The notes under the pieces: model-generated
The model's database searches: none
Told to the model about the DNA's origin: nothing
What the model saw: the letters and a program-made list of their open reading frames with translations, nothing else
Translations under genes and position numbers: made by a program
Part shown: positions 50,542-60,224 of the stretch, piece by piece
Layout: each line of letters begins with the position of its first letter
Numbering within the stretch: position 1 is the stretch's first letter
From: Sphingorhabdus pulchriflava
GTDB lineage: Bacteria; Pseudomonadota; Alphaproteobacteria; Sphingomonadales; Sphingomonadaceae
NCBI RefSeq assembly: GCF_003367235.1
Contig: NZ_QRGP01000001.1
Location: 1,302,001 to 1,366,000, forward strand
Reading direction: 5' to 3'
Length of the DNA: 64,000 nucleotides

Positions 50542-51783
50542 CAGGCCGAACAGGCTGAGCACCGCAATCGCCGCAAGATAATAGCCGACATATTCGAGGC
50601 CGCGTTCAGACAGCTTGAGCGCGATATTGGGCGCCAGCGCCCCGCCCAGGATTCCCGCCGCGTTGAAGCAGATCGAAGCGCCCGTATAACGAACCCGCGC
50701 CGGAAACAGCCCGGGCAGCCAGGCACCGAGCGGGCCGTACACCAGCCCCATCACAAAGAGCAGCAGCGACAGATACACACCGGTCAGGAACAGATCACCG
50801 CTGCCCAGCCATGGCGCGGTGGTGAAGCTCGCAACGAACATCGCGGCACATCCGACGCCGAGCACAAAGGCAGGCCGTGTCCGGTCTGCCCAATAGCCGG
50901 AAACGATGATCCCTGCGGCCATGAACAGGATCGCGACCAGTTGCACGCCGAGAAAATCCTCCCGCGCAATGCCCAGCTTGGTAGTGCCATAGCCCAGCGC
51001 AAAGGCGGTCGAGAGGTAGAAGATCGCAAAGCAGGCAATGGCCGCAAAGGTGCCACCGAAGAGCTGCAACGGATGCGTGCGCACCACCTCGGCGACCGGC
51101 ACCTTAGGCGGCGGTGCTTCTTCCAAAGCAGCGGCGAAGGCGGGGGTCTCGGTCAGCTTGAGCCTTACCCACAGGCCAATCCCGACCAGCGCAGCACTCA
51201 ACAGGAAGGGAATCCGCCAGCCCCACTCACGGAAATCGGCATCGCTGAGGAACAGCCCCAAAATCAGGAACAACCCGTTAGACAGAATGAACCCCACCGG
51301 CGCGCCGAGTTGCGGGAACATACCATAGCGCGCCTTCTTCCCCTCGGGCGCATTCTCGACCGCAAGCAAGGCGGCCCCGCCCCATTCGCCACCCAATCCA
51401 AAGCCCTGCCCAAAGCGCAGAATGCACAGCAGCAGCGGTGCGATCCAACCAGCAACGGCATAGCTTGGCAGGAATGCAATCAGGAAGGTCGAAACCCCCA
51501 TGATCATCAGCGACCAGACGAGCGTCGCCTTGCGCCCGATGCGGTCGCCATAATGGCCGAACACCAGCGCCCCCACCGGCCTTGCGATAAAGGCCAGCGC
51601 AAAGGTCAGCCAGCTTTGCAGCAGCTGCGCCTCGGGGCTGGAGGTCGGGAAGAATAGCGGCCCGAACACCAGCGACGCCGCAGTCGCGAAAATATAGAAG
51701 TCGTAAAATTCGACCGCCGTCCCCGCCATTGCCGCGCCGAGAATGCGCTTGTGCGATGCGCCCTGCATTGTCCCCTGTGTCAT
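50506..51783 (-). CDS. MFS transporter of the metabolite:H+ symporter (MHS) family
   Basis: This 425-residue, 12-helix permease resembles KgtP, ShiA and ProP. Family signs are GTAVEFYDFYIFATAASLVFGPLFFP at helix 1, FGHYGDRIGRKATL after helix 2, and RFGQGFGLGGEWGGAALLAVENAP in helix 4. It probably imports an organic acid with protons; the substrate cannot be specified. The ATG at 51783 is used, which leaves 64 bases to the divergent helicase start. Confidence 0.88.
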   Translation of the reverse strand: MTQGTMQGASHKRILGAAMAGTAVEFYDFYIFATAASLVFGPLFFPTSSPEAQLLQSWLTFALAFIARPVGALVFGHYGDRIGRKATLVWSLMIMGVSTFLIAFLPSYAVAGWIAPLLLCILRFGQGFGLGGEWGGAALLAVENAPEGKKARYGMFPQLGAPVGFILSNGLFLILGLFLSDADFREWGWRIPFLLSAALVGIGLWVRLKLTETPAFAAALEEAPPPKVPVAEVVRTHPLQLFGGTFAAIACFAIFYLSTAFALGYGTTKLGIAREDFLGVQLVAILFMAAGIIVSGYWADRTRPAFVLGVGCAAMFVASFTTAPWLGSGDLFLTGVYLSLLLFVMGLVYGPLGAWLPGLFPARVRYTGASICFNAAGILGGALAPNIALKLSERGLEYVGYYLAAIAVLSLFGLLLLKSRDEAAV

Positions 51784-51847
51784 GCAGCCCTTGCTGGCAT
51801 CGCCCGCGCTCAAAGGAAAGCGGAAAAGTGCATTGCCCCTGCCGCCC

Positions 51848-54157
51848 ATGTTCCCTAATCGTTCGCGCGTGACTCATAACCTGCCTGCCCCACAATATCC
51901 CTGGCTCGAAGGCCTGAACCCGCCGCAGCGCGAGGCTGTGCTGACCACTGAGGGCCCGGTTCTGGTTCTGGCAGGCGCTGGCACTGGCAAGACCGCTGCC
52001 CTCACCGCACGTCTTGCGCATATCATTGCCGAGCGGCTGGCATGGCCCTCCGAAATCCTCGCCGTTACTTTCACCAACAAGGCCGCGCGCGAGATGAAGG
52101 AACGGATGGGCCGGATGATCGGCGATGCTGTGGAAGGCATGCCCTGGCTTGGCACCTTCCACTCGATCGGCGCGAAGATGCTGCGGCGGCATGCCGAGCT
52201 GCTCGGCCTCAAGAGTAATTTCACGATTATTGACACCGACGACCAGCTGCGCCTGCTGAAGCAATTGATCGAGGCTGCCAATCTTGACGAAAAACGCTGG
52301 CCCGCGCGCAGCCTCGCTGGCCTCATCGACAAGTGGAAGAATAAAGGCCTGACCCCGACAGACCTCGATGCGGGCGAAAGCGCGCTTTACGCGGACGGCA
52401 AGGGCCAGGCGATGTACACCGTCTATCAGGCGCGCCTGCGCGAGCTCAACGCCTGCGACTTTGGCGACTTGCTGCTGCACAATCTGACATTGCTCAAGAA
52501 CCACCGCGATGTGCTTGAGGAGTATCAGGAGAAGTTCAAATATATCCTCGTCGACGAATATCAGGATACCAACGCCGTCCAATATCTCTGGCTGCGGCTG
52601 CTCGCGCAAAAGCGCAAGAATATCGCCTGTGTCGGCGATGACGACCAGTCGATCTACAGCTGGCGCGGCGCAGAGGTCGCCAATATCCTGCGCTTTGAAA
52701 AGGATTTTCCTGGCGCAAAGATCGTCCGGCTTGAGCAGAATTACCGCTCCACCCCGCACATCCTCGCCGCCGCATCGGGGTTGATCGCGGCCAATAGCGG
52801 GCGGCTGGGCAAGACATTGTGGACCGATCTCGACAGCGGCGAAAAGGTGCGCATCCTTGGCGTGTGGGACGGGCCGGAGGAAGCGCGGCGCATCGGCGAC
52901 GAGATAGAGGAGCTGCAATATAAAAAGGTCTCGTTGAACGATATCGCGATCCTCGTCCGCGCACAGTTCCAGACGCGCGAATTTGAAGACCGCTTCATCC
53001 AGATCGGCCTCAACTACAAGATTATCGGCGGCTTCCGTTTCTACGAGCGCGCCGAAATCCGCGATGCCATCGCCTATCTGCGCGTCATCAACCAGCCTGC
53101 CGACGACCTCGCCTTTGAACGCATCGTCAACACGCCGAAACGCGGGATTGGCGACAAAGCGGTCGAAAAAATCCACCGCGTTGCCCGCGCCGAACGCGCA
53201 CCCTTAAGCGTCGCCGCCGCACGTATCATCGGCACCGACGAACTGACCGGCAAGGCGCGCAAATCGCTCTCCGACCTTGTGATCGACATCGCGCGTTGGA
53301 GGGATAGCGCGACCACCCTTCCCCCCTCGGCGCTGACCGAATTGGTGCTCGAAGACAGCGGCTATACCGCGATGCTGCAGGCCGAACGCAGTGTCGAGGC
53401 ATCGGGGCGGCTCGATAACCTCAAGGAACTCGTCCGCGCGATGGAGGAATATGAATCGCTGGGCGATTTTCTTGAGCATGTCAGCCTCGTCATGGATAAT
53501 GACGCCAATGCACAAGACGAAGCCGTCACCATCATGACCATCCACGCCGCCAAGGGGTTGGAATTCAACCATGTCTTTTGCGCCGGTTGGGAGGATGGCG
53601 TCTTCCCCAGCCAGCGCGCGATGGACGAAGGCGGCCTCGCCAGCGTCGAGGAAGAACGCCGCCTCGCTTATGTCGCGATCACCCGCGCGCGCGAAAAATG
53701 CACCATCACCCATGCCGCGAACCGCCGCATTTACGGGCAGTGGACCAGCAGCATCCCCAGCCGCTTCATCGACGAACTGCCCGCAGAGCATGTCGAGAAT
53801 GAGCAGACGATGACGGGCGGTGCCTCGCTTTGGCGCGCCAACTGGAGCGAACGCGCCGATCCCTTCGCCCACCTCGCCGCCGCCAACGCCACCCGCGCCG
53901 GCGCCCGCGGCCCCGGCTGGCAACGCGCCGCAACCAGCGGCGGCTTCAACCCGGTGCCCTCCCGCGTGCAAGAGGCGAGCAAACCTGCGGTGGGATTGGG
54001 CGCACAGGGTCGCACCGACCTCGCCATTGGCATGCGCGTGTTTCATGAGAAATTCGGCTACGGCCTGATCGAGGATATCGAAGGCAACAAGCTGGAGATT
54101 GAGTTCGAGCAGGCCGGACGGAAGCGAGTGATGGATAGTTTTGTTACGGTGGGGTGA
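51848..54157 (+). CDS. uvrD: ATP-dependent 3'-5' DNA helicase UvrD/PcrA
   Basis: This superfamily I helicase for nucleotide-excision and mismatch repair has about 769 residues. All motifs are visible: LNPPQREAV (Q motif), AGAGTGKT (Walker A), VDEYQDTN (motif II), GDDDQSIYSWRGA (motif III), TIHAAKGLEF (motif V) and VAITRAREKC (motif VI). A Tudor-like C-terminal domain follows (FGYGLIEDIEGNKLEIEF). The start is the ATG at 51848, or a GTG seven codons later (VTHNLP); neither has a clear ribosome-binding site. Confidence 0.95.
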   Translation: MFPNRSRVTHNLPAPQYPWLEGLNPPQREAVLTTEGPVLVLAGAGTGKTAALTARLAHIIAERLAWPSEILAVTFTNKAAREMKERMGRMIGDAVEGMPWLGTFHSIGAKMLRRHAELLGLKSNFTIIDTDDQLRLLKQLIEAANLDEKRWPARSLAGLIDKWKNKGLTPTDLDAGESALYADGKGQAMYTVYQARLRELNACDFGDLLLHNLTLLKNHRDVLEEYQEKFKYILVDEYQDTNAVQYLWLRLLAQKRKNIACVGDDDQSIYSWRGAEVANILRFEKDFPGAKIVRLEQNYRSTPHILAAASGLIAANSGRLGKTLWTDLDSGEKVRILGVWDGPEEARRIGDEIEELQYKKVSLNDIAILVRAQFQTREFEDRFIQIGLNYKIIGGFRFYERAEIRDAIAYLRVINQPADDLAFERIVNTPKRGIGDKAVEKIHRVARAERAPLSVAAARIIGTDELTGKARKSLSDLVIDIARWRDSATTLPPSALTELVLEDSGYTAMLQAERSVEASGRLDNLKELVRAMEEYESLGDFLEHVSLVMDNDANAQDEAVTIMTIHAAKGLEFNHVFCAGWEDGVFPSQRAMDEGGLASVEEERRLAYVAITRAREKCTITHAANRRIYGQWTSSIPSRFIDELPAEHVENEQTMTGGASLWRANWSERADPFAHLAAANATRAGARGPGWQRAATSGGFNPVPSRVQEASKPAVGLGAQGRTDLAIGMRVFHEKFGYGLIEDIEGNKLEIEFEQAGRKRVMDSFVTVG

Positions 54158-54622
54158 TTAACTTAACACCTCCGGCAATTCCCCCAAAATATGCCCCGGC
54201 ATCGCCCGGTCCCAGTCTTCGCGCGCGGCAATGATCAACACCTTCAAACGCTCGCCCTGCCGTCGCCAAGCGGCGTTGGCCTCCGCGCTCCAAGCTGTGC
54301 CTGCCGTATCACCGATGCAGTCGATGGTCAGGTCGATCCAGCTTTCATATTCCGCCCAAGGCAACCGGCCATAACTGCGGTGGGTGAAGGCGAGTTCGTC
54401 GACCAGCGGGCCGACCCACAGCTCCTCTCCCTTGGCGAGGCCCAGCATCATCTCCAGCGTTTCGTCGGTCATCCGGCGCGAGGACGCGTCGACATTGATG
54501 AAGGTTGCGCGCCTTTCAGGCCATGCGGCAAACCAGCGCGCAAACAATGGATGGCGCAATTCCACGCCCGCATCGGCAACCGCAATCAGGCTGGCTTCCA
54601 TCAGTTCGGCGTCGCTTGGCAT
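54158..54622 (-). CDS. Divergent single-domain globin
   Basis: The 154-residue protein resembles the heme domain of flavohemoglobins. The F-helix region reads LAFTHRSYG, with a candidate proximal His. It is followed by LPWAEYESWIDLTI, a GDTAGTAW turn and an AWRRQGERLKVLI helix, which align with the G and H helices of that family. The segment FINVDASSRR may hold the CD-corner Phe. There is no reductase domain. Oxygen or nitric oxide binding is inferred from the pattern only. It is convergent with the helicase gene (stops adjacent) and divergent from the PilZ gene. Confidence 0.6.
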   Translation of the reverse strand: MPSDAELMEASLIAVADAGVELRHPLFARWFAAWPERRATFINVDASSRRMTDETLEMMLGLAKGEELWVGPLVDELAFTHRSYGRLPWAEYESWIDLTIDCIGDTAGTAWSAEANAAWRRQGERLKVLIIAAREDWDRAMPGHILGELPEVLS

Positions 54623-54788
54623 ATCCGTTTCTCCGATGCAGATTGCCTGCCTTATCGCCTGTTAAGCATTCAAGTGGTCAATTTACAACGGAAAGCACCC
54701 CGATGCGGCGCTGTTACACCGCTTTACGGTTAGCCATGATGAGTGATGAATTTTACAACAAGAACACCGTTACCGCAGAATGTGACAC

Positions 54789-55475
54789 ATGTGTCGGTTG
54801 GAGTTCGGTCGCAATATGGAATTTGACAGCGGTTCAGCGTTCAAAAATGCCTTCGCGGCGGAGTGCGACGATGTCGTACATTCGCCAATGGCGGACAGGC
54901 GCGATGAGGAACGGCAGCTGTCGGTTAGGCTGACCGCAAAGATTATCGTTGCCGGGCGCGAACTGCCGTGCCGCGTGCACAATATTTCGTCGGGCGGCGC
55001 AAATATTGAAACGCTGGCGAAATTGACAACCGAAGACCGGCTGCGGATCGAATTCCGCTCCAACCTCTCGCTCGCGGGGAAAGTGCGATGGCAGAACGGC
55101 ACTTTTGCGGGCATTGAGTTCACCGAACCTGCCGATGTCGATGCGGTGCTGAAAAAGTCCGGTATCTCGATCGCGCGGATCAAGCCGCGCTTGCCGCGCT
55201 ATGGCTGCAAGGTGCCGGCCAAACTGATCACCGAACAACAAACCATCGAATGCGAGGCCATCGACATATCAACCAACGGCGTGCGGCTTGGCAAAATCAA
55301 GCAGCTGAAGCCCGGTGAAAGCTATATGCTGGTTATTGAGGGACTTTCGCGGCGAAAGGTTTCGATGGTCTGGAACCGCGATGACCAGGCCGGGGTCAAA
55401 TTCGTCAATCCCCTGCGTTTCGACGAATTCGAAAACTGGATTGCGTGGAACCAAGGCGAGATGGTGCCGCAATAG
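54789..55475 (+). CDS. Protein with two tandem PilZ domains
   Basis: The 228-residue soluble protein appears to contain two PilZ-type modules. The first (about residues 36-120) has an arginine cluster (RRDEERQ) and NISSGGANIE; the second (about 130-225) has RYGCKV and DISTNGVRLG. These correspond to the RxxxR and [DN]xSxxG cyclic-di-GMP contacts. The second lacks the full RxxxR, so it may not bind the ligand. The start is uncertain: ATG at 54789, 54816 or 54888, none with a good ribosome-binding site. Together with the GGDEF-EAL protein it gives this window both makers and readers of cyclic-di-GMP. Confidence 0.8.
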   Translation: MCRLEFGRNMEFDSGSAFKNAFAAECDDVVHSPMADRRDEERQLSVRLTAKIIVAGRELPCRVHNISSGGANIETLAKLTTEDRLRIEFRSNLSLAGKVRWQNGTFAGIEFTEPADVDAVLKKSGISIARIKPRLPRYGCKVPAKLITEQQTIECEAIDISTNGVRLGKIKQLKPGESYMLVIEGLSRRKVSMVWNRDDQAGVKFVNPLRFDEFENWIAWNQGEMVPQ

Positions 55476-55738
55476 CTGGCGATGGATGGCGCATCATCGA
55501 GTCGCGGGGTTGCGTTGCAGCTTATGTTAAGTCCCCCTCAGGCAACGACAGGCTTGGCCGGAAATGTCGAAAATGTTTTTCTCAACTGAATTGCTAGAGT
55601 TTCTGCGGACTTCAGCAGGTTCATCCGTCGCATGAGCGCAGCCTCGAACAAGACGGTGCCGACAAAGGCTTGCAATCAGCAATGTAATAACATCTCATCT
55701 AGTCAGCGGTGCGTTGCCGCTGTCTTGGGAGAGAAATC

Positions 55739-56677
55739 ATGAAACGCCATGTGTTCGTCCTCGCTACCCCGTTAATTGCCACCACACTGATCCTCGCCGG
55801 CTGTCAGGGTGCGGAAGAAACCAAATCGCGCGAAGCCATGTCTACCATGGATGTCCGCGAAGAAGCGCCCATGGCCGAAATGGCGTCCGAGCCGATGACC
55901 GCCGATGCTGCCGCTGGCCCAAATGTCCGCGTCAGCGCAGCACCGGGGGTGGCGTTCAACTATCGCTATGCCTTCCGCGTGCCCGATGCAAAGATCGCCG
56001 CGGTGCAAGAGGAGCATGCCGCGGCGTGCGAAACGCTGGGCCTGTCGCGCTGCCGCATCACCGGCATGCGCTATTCATTGATCGACGAGGATGAGGTGAA
56101 CGCCTCGCTCGCCTTCAAGCTCGACCCGTCAATCGCGCGCAAATTCGGCAAAGATGCCATCGCCTCGGTCGAAAAAGCCAAGGGGATATTGGTCGACAGC
56201 CAGATTCAGGGCGTCGATGTCGGCAGCGGTATTTCGGCATCCCAACGCCGCAGTTCAGATCTTCAGGCCGAACTCACCCGCATCGAAGCGCGGCTGAAGG
56301 CGGGCGGGATGGGCGACCGTGAGCGCACCGAATTACAGGAACAAGCGCGGCGTTTGCGCGAACAGCTGGATGGCGAACGCGACACGCGGCGCAGCGGCGA
56401 AGAGCAGCTTGCGACCACGCCGATGGAGTTCGTCTATTCCGGCGGCGAAGGTATCCCCGGCTTTGGCAGCGGCAATCCTTTTGCCGGAGCATGGGAAACC
56501 GCGATCGCCAGCTTTGTGACGATGGCGAGTTTCCTGCTGTTGCTGATCGGTGGCGGGCTGCCCTGGGTGCTGCTCGGCGCACTAGTCGTGTGGCTATTGC
56601 GGAGTCCTCTGGGTGCTGGCCTGCGCCGCTGGTGGGGCAAGAATACGCCACTGGCGGACGAACCGGTGAAGGAGTGA
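55739..56677 (+). CDS. DUF4349-like lipoprotein with coiled coil and C-terminal membrane helix
   Basis: The 312-residue protein has a lipoprotein signal (LILAGC, Cys22), then a Met/Ala/Glu-rich linker and a periplasmic domain (about residues 70-165). A charged coiled coil follows (about 170-225, with many Glu, Arg and Leu). A hydrophobic helix lies near residues 258-290 before a basic C-terminal end. This order fits DUF4349 proteins, whose function is unknown. GGGAGAG precedes the ATG. The 263-base gap upstream contains no clear element apart from a possible 35-codon ORF that I did not accept. Confidence 0.78.
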   Translation: MKRHVFVLATPLIATTLILAGCQGAEETKSREAMSTMDVREEAPMAEMASEPMTADAAAGPNVRVSAAPGVAFNYRYAFRVPDAKIAAVQEEHAAACETLGLSRCRITGMRYSLIDEDEVNASLAFKLDPSIARKFGKDAIASVEKAKGILVDSQIQGVDVGSGISASQRRSSDLQAELTRIEARLKAGGMGDRERTELQEQARRLREQLDGERDTRRSGEEQLATTPMEFVYSGGEGIPGFGSGNPFAGAWETAIASFVTMASFLLLLIGGGLPWVLLGALVVWLLRSPLGAGLRRWWGKNTPLADEPVKE

Positions 56678-56683
56678 ACAATG

Positions 56684-56846
56684 TCTCTCCCCTTCAGGGG
56701 AGAGATAACGAGACTTGGCAGCTTGCTGCCTAGTCGCAGCAGAGAGGGGTTCGACGGCTAGATCACACCCAGCCTTCCCCCTCTCCACTTCGCCTAAACG
56801 CTTTCAGCGCCAAGGCTACATACCTCTCCTCTGAAGGGGAGAGGAT
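56684..56846. repeat. Intergenic dyad element with CTCTCCCC ends
   Basis: CTCTCCCC-TTCA-GGGGAGAG (56685-56704) and a near-copy in inverse orientation (CCTCTCC...GGGGAGAGG, about 56823-56844) bracket an internal hairpin GGCAGC-TT-GCTGCC (56717-56730). The whole unit is about 160 bases and fills the gap between two convergent genes. It looks like a miniature repeat or a bidirectional terminator region. Confidence 0.65.
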
Positions 56847-56854
56847 TAATTGCT

Positions 56855-58597
56855 TCAAAATACCGCCTTGGCTTCCTTTTCTTTCATCATCGCCGCGCGC
56901 ACCATCGGGATCGGCGGGCCACCATAAGAGAGAAATTCGTCGTGGAACGCCTTCCACTTCTTGCGATCACCCTTGGTCCAATCGTCACGCAGTTTACGGA
57001 TCATCAGCTTGCCCATCGTGTAGTTCAGATAGGCCGGATCATAAGTGCCCCGCGCCGCCTGCTGCTTACTGTTGCCGGCATCCTGATAGCATTCGGTTTT
57101 GAACAGCTGCTCCGACTGCGCAACCGTCATCCCGCGTGCGTGCAGGCCAATGGCGGATAGGTAGCGGCAGTTGCGCAGCAGTGCGTTCGATAGCTGGCCG
57201 ATTTTCATTTCCGCCGCTTCCTCCGGCGAAGCAGTCGTATCGCCCAGCCCCGCATCCATCATCATTTCCTCGGTATAATGCGCCCAACCTTCGGCAAAGG
57301 CATAGCCGACAAACAGCTTCCCGAAGATCGATTTGGAACGGTTCGAATGGAGGAAGTTGAGGAAGTGGCCCGGCCATACTTCGTGCACAGATGTGCCGAG
57401 CAAGTCATATTTGCCGGGGACGAAGCCATCCTGCGTCGCCTTGTCCCAGGTCGGATCGGGCGGTGAGATATAATAGACCGACGGCAGGCCTTTTTCATAG
57501 GGCCCTGGGATGTCGATATAGGCGCTGTTCTGCCGGTTATAGGGCGGCGATTCTTCAACCTTGGCCTCTTCAGTACCAGGGATCGAAACGATATCCTTGT
57601 CGATCAGGAACTTCTTGAGCGGCGGCAACTGGCGACGCGCCTCCGCAACCGGGCCATCGGCGGCCTTATTCATGCCCATCTTGGTCATGCAATCCTGCAT
57701 CGGCGCCCCCGGTGCATAGATGCCGCAAGCCTTGGCCAGCGCATTCTGATTGGCCTTCAGGTCAGCCCGGCCGATCGCCTCCAGCTCGTCGAGCGAGACA
57801 TTTACGCCTTCGGTTTTCAGCACCATCTTGGCGAACTTGTCTGCACCCAGCGCATAGCCGCCATCGGTGCCGGGTTGCGACCCGATATAGCCTGCCAGAT
57901 CCTTCATCGCCGCTGCCGCCTTGGTCGCCGCCTCGTCAAACTGCTTTTGCAGCTCGGCGTCCTTCACCTCGGTAAAGGCCTTTTTGGCATCGCCGGTATA
58001 ATAATCGGCAAAGCCGCCAAAGCCGGCAGTGCCGATCTTCACATAAGTGGCGGGCATTGGTAGCTTCAGGTTTGCCTTGATTTGCTCCGCCGCCTTTGGA
58101 ACATTATTGGCATAGGTGATAAACGCCTTCATCCGCGTTTCGGCATCGGCGTAAGGCCGCGCAATATAAACATTGGGGTCGAGCACGCCGACATAGGCTG
58201 ATGGATTTTTGTGCAGCATATCGGCATCTTCGAGGAAGAAGAGTTCGCCTTCCATCGCGTGCACCAGATAGTCGCGTTCGAATTTTTGCGCGTCGCTCAG
58301 TTTCGAGGCGTCGATGGCCTTCGCGTCGGCAATAGCTTTCTTGCGATAGTCGATAGCTGCCTTGATGCCCTCGGGTGACCAGTCGGGAAGTTGGCCGTCA
58401 AATTCGTGCTTACCCTGATATACCGCAAAGGTCGGGTTGACCTTGAAATAGCCCTCAAGGAAAGTCTCAACAAAGCTGCCCCATTCGCTGCCATCATTGG
58501 CGGCGACGACGGCGTTGTCGCTATCGACCTTCTTGCAACCACCTGTGATGGCCAATGCGGCCAACGACACGGCCAAAGCCGCCTGTTTCAATCTCAT
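56855..58597 (-). CDS. DUF885 family lipoprotein, putative metallopeptidase
   Basis: The 580-residue exported protein has a lipoprotein signal (TGGC lipobox region, Cys near residue 21) and a long helical DUF885 domain. The HEVWPGHFLNFLH motif, equivalent to HExxPGH in the family, and the downstream EGWAHYTEEMM motif are consistent with a zinc peptidase fold distantly related to carboxypeptidases. The substrate is unknown. The ATG at 58597 is chosen over an upstream in-frame start that would precede the signal peptide with 43 unlikely residues. Confidence 0.88.
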   Translation of the reverse strand: MRLKQAALAVSLAALAITGGCKKVDSDNAVVAANDGSEWGSFVETFLEGYFKVNPTFAVYQGKHEFDGQLPDWSPEGIKAAIDYRKKAIADAKAIDASKLSDAQKFERDYLVHAMEGELFFLEDADMLHKNPSAYVGVLDPNVYIARPYADAETRMKAFITYANNVPKAAEQIKANLKLPMPATYVKIGTAGFGGFADYYTGDAKKAFTEVKDAELQKQFDEAATKAAAAMKDLAGYIGSQPGTDGGYALGADKFAKMVLKTEGVNVSLDELEAIGRADLKANQNALAKACGIYAPGAPMQDCMTKMGMNKAADGPVAEARRQLPPLKKFLIDKDIVSIPGTEEAKVEESPPYNRQNSAYIDIPGPYEKGLPSVYYISPPDPTWDKATQDGFVPGKYDLLGTSVHEVWPGHFLNFLHSNRSKSIFGKLFVGYAFAEGWAHYTEEMMMDAGLGDTTASPEEAAEMKIGQLSNALLRNCRYLSAIGLHARGMTVAQSEQLFKTECYQDAGNSKQQAARGTYDPAYLNYTMGKLMIRKLRDDWTKGDRKKWKAFHDEFLSYGGPPIPMVRAAMMKEKEAKAVF

Positions 58598-58765
58598 GCT
58601 GTAACTCCCCGAATAGATTTGATGCAGCGATGCTGCACCCGTTTGCCATTGAGTTCCAGCGGGAATTCGATGAGCGACATGGAACACCGTGCGAAGCGCA
58701 ACTTTAGCTTTGCAAGCACAGCGCAATTGCCAAGCTCAACCTGAGCCGATAGGCGACTAACGAAC

Positions 58766-60091
58766 ATGTCGTCCGCCCCGCACCCTTTCAGCATACCTGA
58801 CTACCGCCGATATTGGCTGGCGCGTTTCATGGCGGTGATCGCGACCATGTCGATGGTCGTCGTCATTGCCTGGCAGGTCTATGATGTTGCGCGCACCGAT
58901 TATGGCATGTCCCCCAAAGCAGCAGCGTTTCAGTTGGGGCTGCTCGGGCTGTTTCAGTTCATCCCACTAGCCTTGCTGACCCCCGTTGCAGGCTGGGCAG
59001 CGGACCGTTTTGAACGGCGGCGTGTCGCGATTTTTGCCAATATGGTCGACGCGGGGGTTGCGCTAGGACTTGGCGTTTTGACCTACAATGATGCGCTGAC
59101 TTTGCCATTGCTGTTCGTGCTCGCCGCGTTCCACGGCGTAGCGCGTGTCTTTGTAGGTCCGTCTATGGCGGCCATCGCGCCCAATATTGTGCCACCGGAA
59201 TCGCTTCCCCGCGCTATCGCGCTGGGTTCCATTGCCTGGCAAAGTGCATCGGTAATTGGCCCGGCAGTCGGCGGATTGATGTATGCGCAAAATGCGGCGG
59301 GATCTTACTGGATGACCGTGGCATTGCTTATACTGTCGAGCATTTCAATTGCCACGGTACGTCCCGTTTTCCCACCTCCGATGACCGAGAAAAAGCATCC
59401 GGTGCGGATGATGGTTGAGGGGATGAAATATACATTCTCCGAACGGTTCCTGTTGGGAGCAATCACGCTCGATCTGTTTGCGGTACTGTTGGCTGGCGCG
59501 ACCGCGTTGCTGCCGGTCTATGCGCGTGACATATTGCATGTAGGCCCCGACGGTTTGGGCCAGCTTCGTGCAGCCCCGGCCTTTGGCGCTGCGATAGTCG
59601 CGATTTATCTGTCGTTCCGGCCATTGAAGCATAATGTCGGTGCCAAGATGCTGTGGGCTGTAGTGGTGTTTGGTATCGCCACCATCGGCTTTGGCTATTC
59701 GCATATCATCGGCCAGTATCTGTTCGGCGACGCCAAGATCGACTGGCTGAATATGGGCGCTTCCATGGCCGTCGCTCTGTCAATGCTCGCCATATTGGGC
59801 GCAGCGGACATGCTGTCGGTATATGTGCGCGGCTCTCTGGTGCAGCTCAACACCCCCGATGCAATGCGCGGCCGCGTCAGTTCGGTCTCCGGCCTTGCGA
59901 TATCCGCCTCAAACGAACTGGGAGAGCTGCAGTCTGGTTTTGCCGCTGCACTACTCGGGCCAGTCGGCGCGGTTGTATTCGGCGGTGCAGGCGCTATCGT
60001 TATCACAGGCATCTGGGCAAGGCTGTTCCCGGAACTCAAAAACGCCCGGACGTTCGAGCCGCAATTTCGTCAGTCCGAAAAGACCCCCTGA
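58766..60091 (+). CDS. MFS transporter, EntS-like exporter family
   Basis: The 441-residue permease has 10-12 hydrophobic helices. The N-terminal IPDYRRYWLARFMAVIATMSMVVVIAWQVYD and GWAADRFERRRVAIF segments and the C-terminal AMRGRVSSVSGLAISASNELGELQSG loop are typical of the enterobactin-exporter/EntS-like group. The actual substrate is unknown. It is monocistronic and divergent from the DUF885 gene. Confidence 0.87.
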   Translation: MSSAPHPFSIPDYRRYWLARFMAVIATMSMVVVIAWQVYDVARTDYGMSPKAAAFQLGLLGLFQFIPLALLTPVAGWAADRFERRRVAIFANMVDAGVALGLGVLTYNDALTLPLLFVLAAFHGVARVFVGPSMAAIAPNIVPPESLPRAIALGSIAWQSASVIGPAVGGLMYAQNAAGSYWMTVALLILSSISIATVRPVFPPPMTEKKHPVRMMVEGMKYTFSERFLLGAITLDLFAVLLAGATALLPVYARDILHVGPDGLGQLRAAPAFGAAIVAIYLSFRPLKHNVGAKMLWAVVVFGIATIGFGYSHIIGQYLFGDAKIDWLNMGASMAVALSMLAILGAADMLSVYVRGSLVQLNTPDAMRGRVSSVSGLAISASNELGELQSGFAAALLGPVGAVVFGGAGAIVITGIWARLFPELKNARTFEPQFRQSEKTP

Positions 60092-60224
60092 CCAACTCAA
60101 TCAGATCAACGACAAGTTTGCGCGTTTCAACGCAAAGTTTATTGTCTACTTATTTGATTGAATATAAATCGGCCTCACCCGTTACCAACGGCCCATCTGA
60201 ATTCTAACCGGAAGGAGCCGCCGC

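Noticed and set aside
51278-53176. Long minus-strand open frame (about 632 codons) across the MHS transporter and helicase genes
   Set aside because: It is antisense to uvrD and, at its end, runs in another frame of the MHS transporter gene. The translation shows no domain, and the helicase motifs on the plus strand are unmistakable.
55483-55590. Possible 35-codon ORF between the PilZ and DUF4349-like genes
   Set aside because: No ribosome-binding site, no hydrophobic or conserved pattern, and it ends in an unremarkable intergenic stretch.
60116-60138. Inverted repeat TTTGCG...CGCAAA before the RBBP9-like hydrolase gene
   Set aside because: The arms are only six bases and the region is AT-rich; it is too weak to call an operator without a second site.
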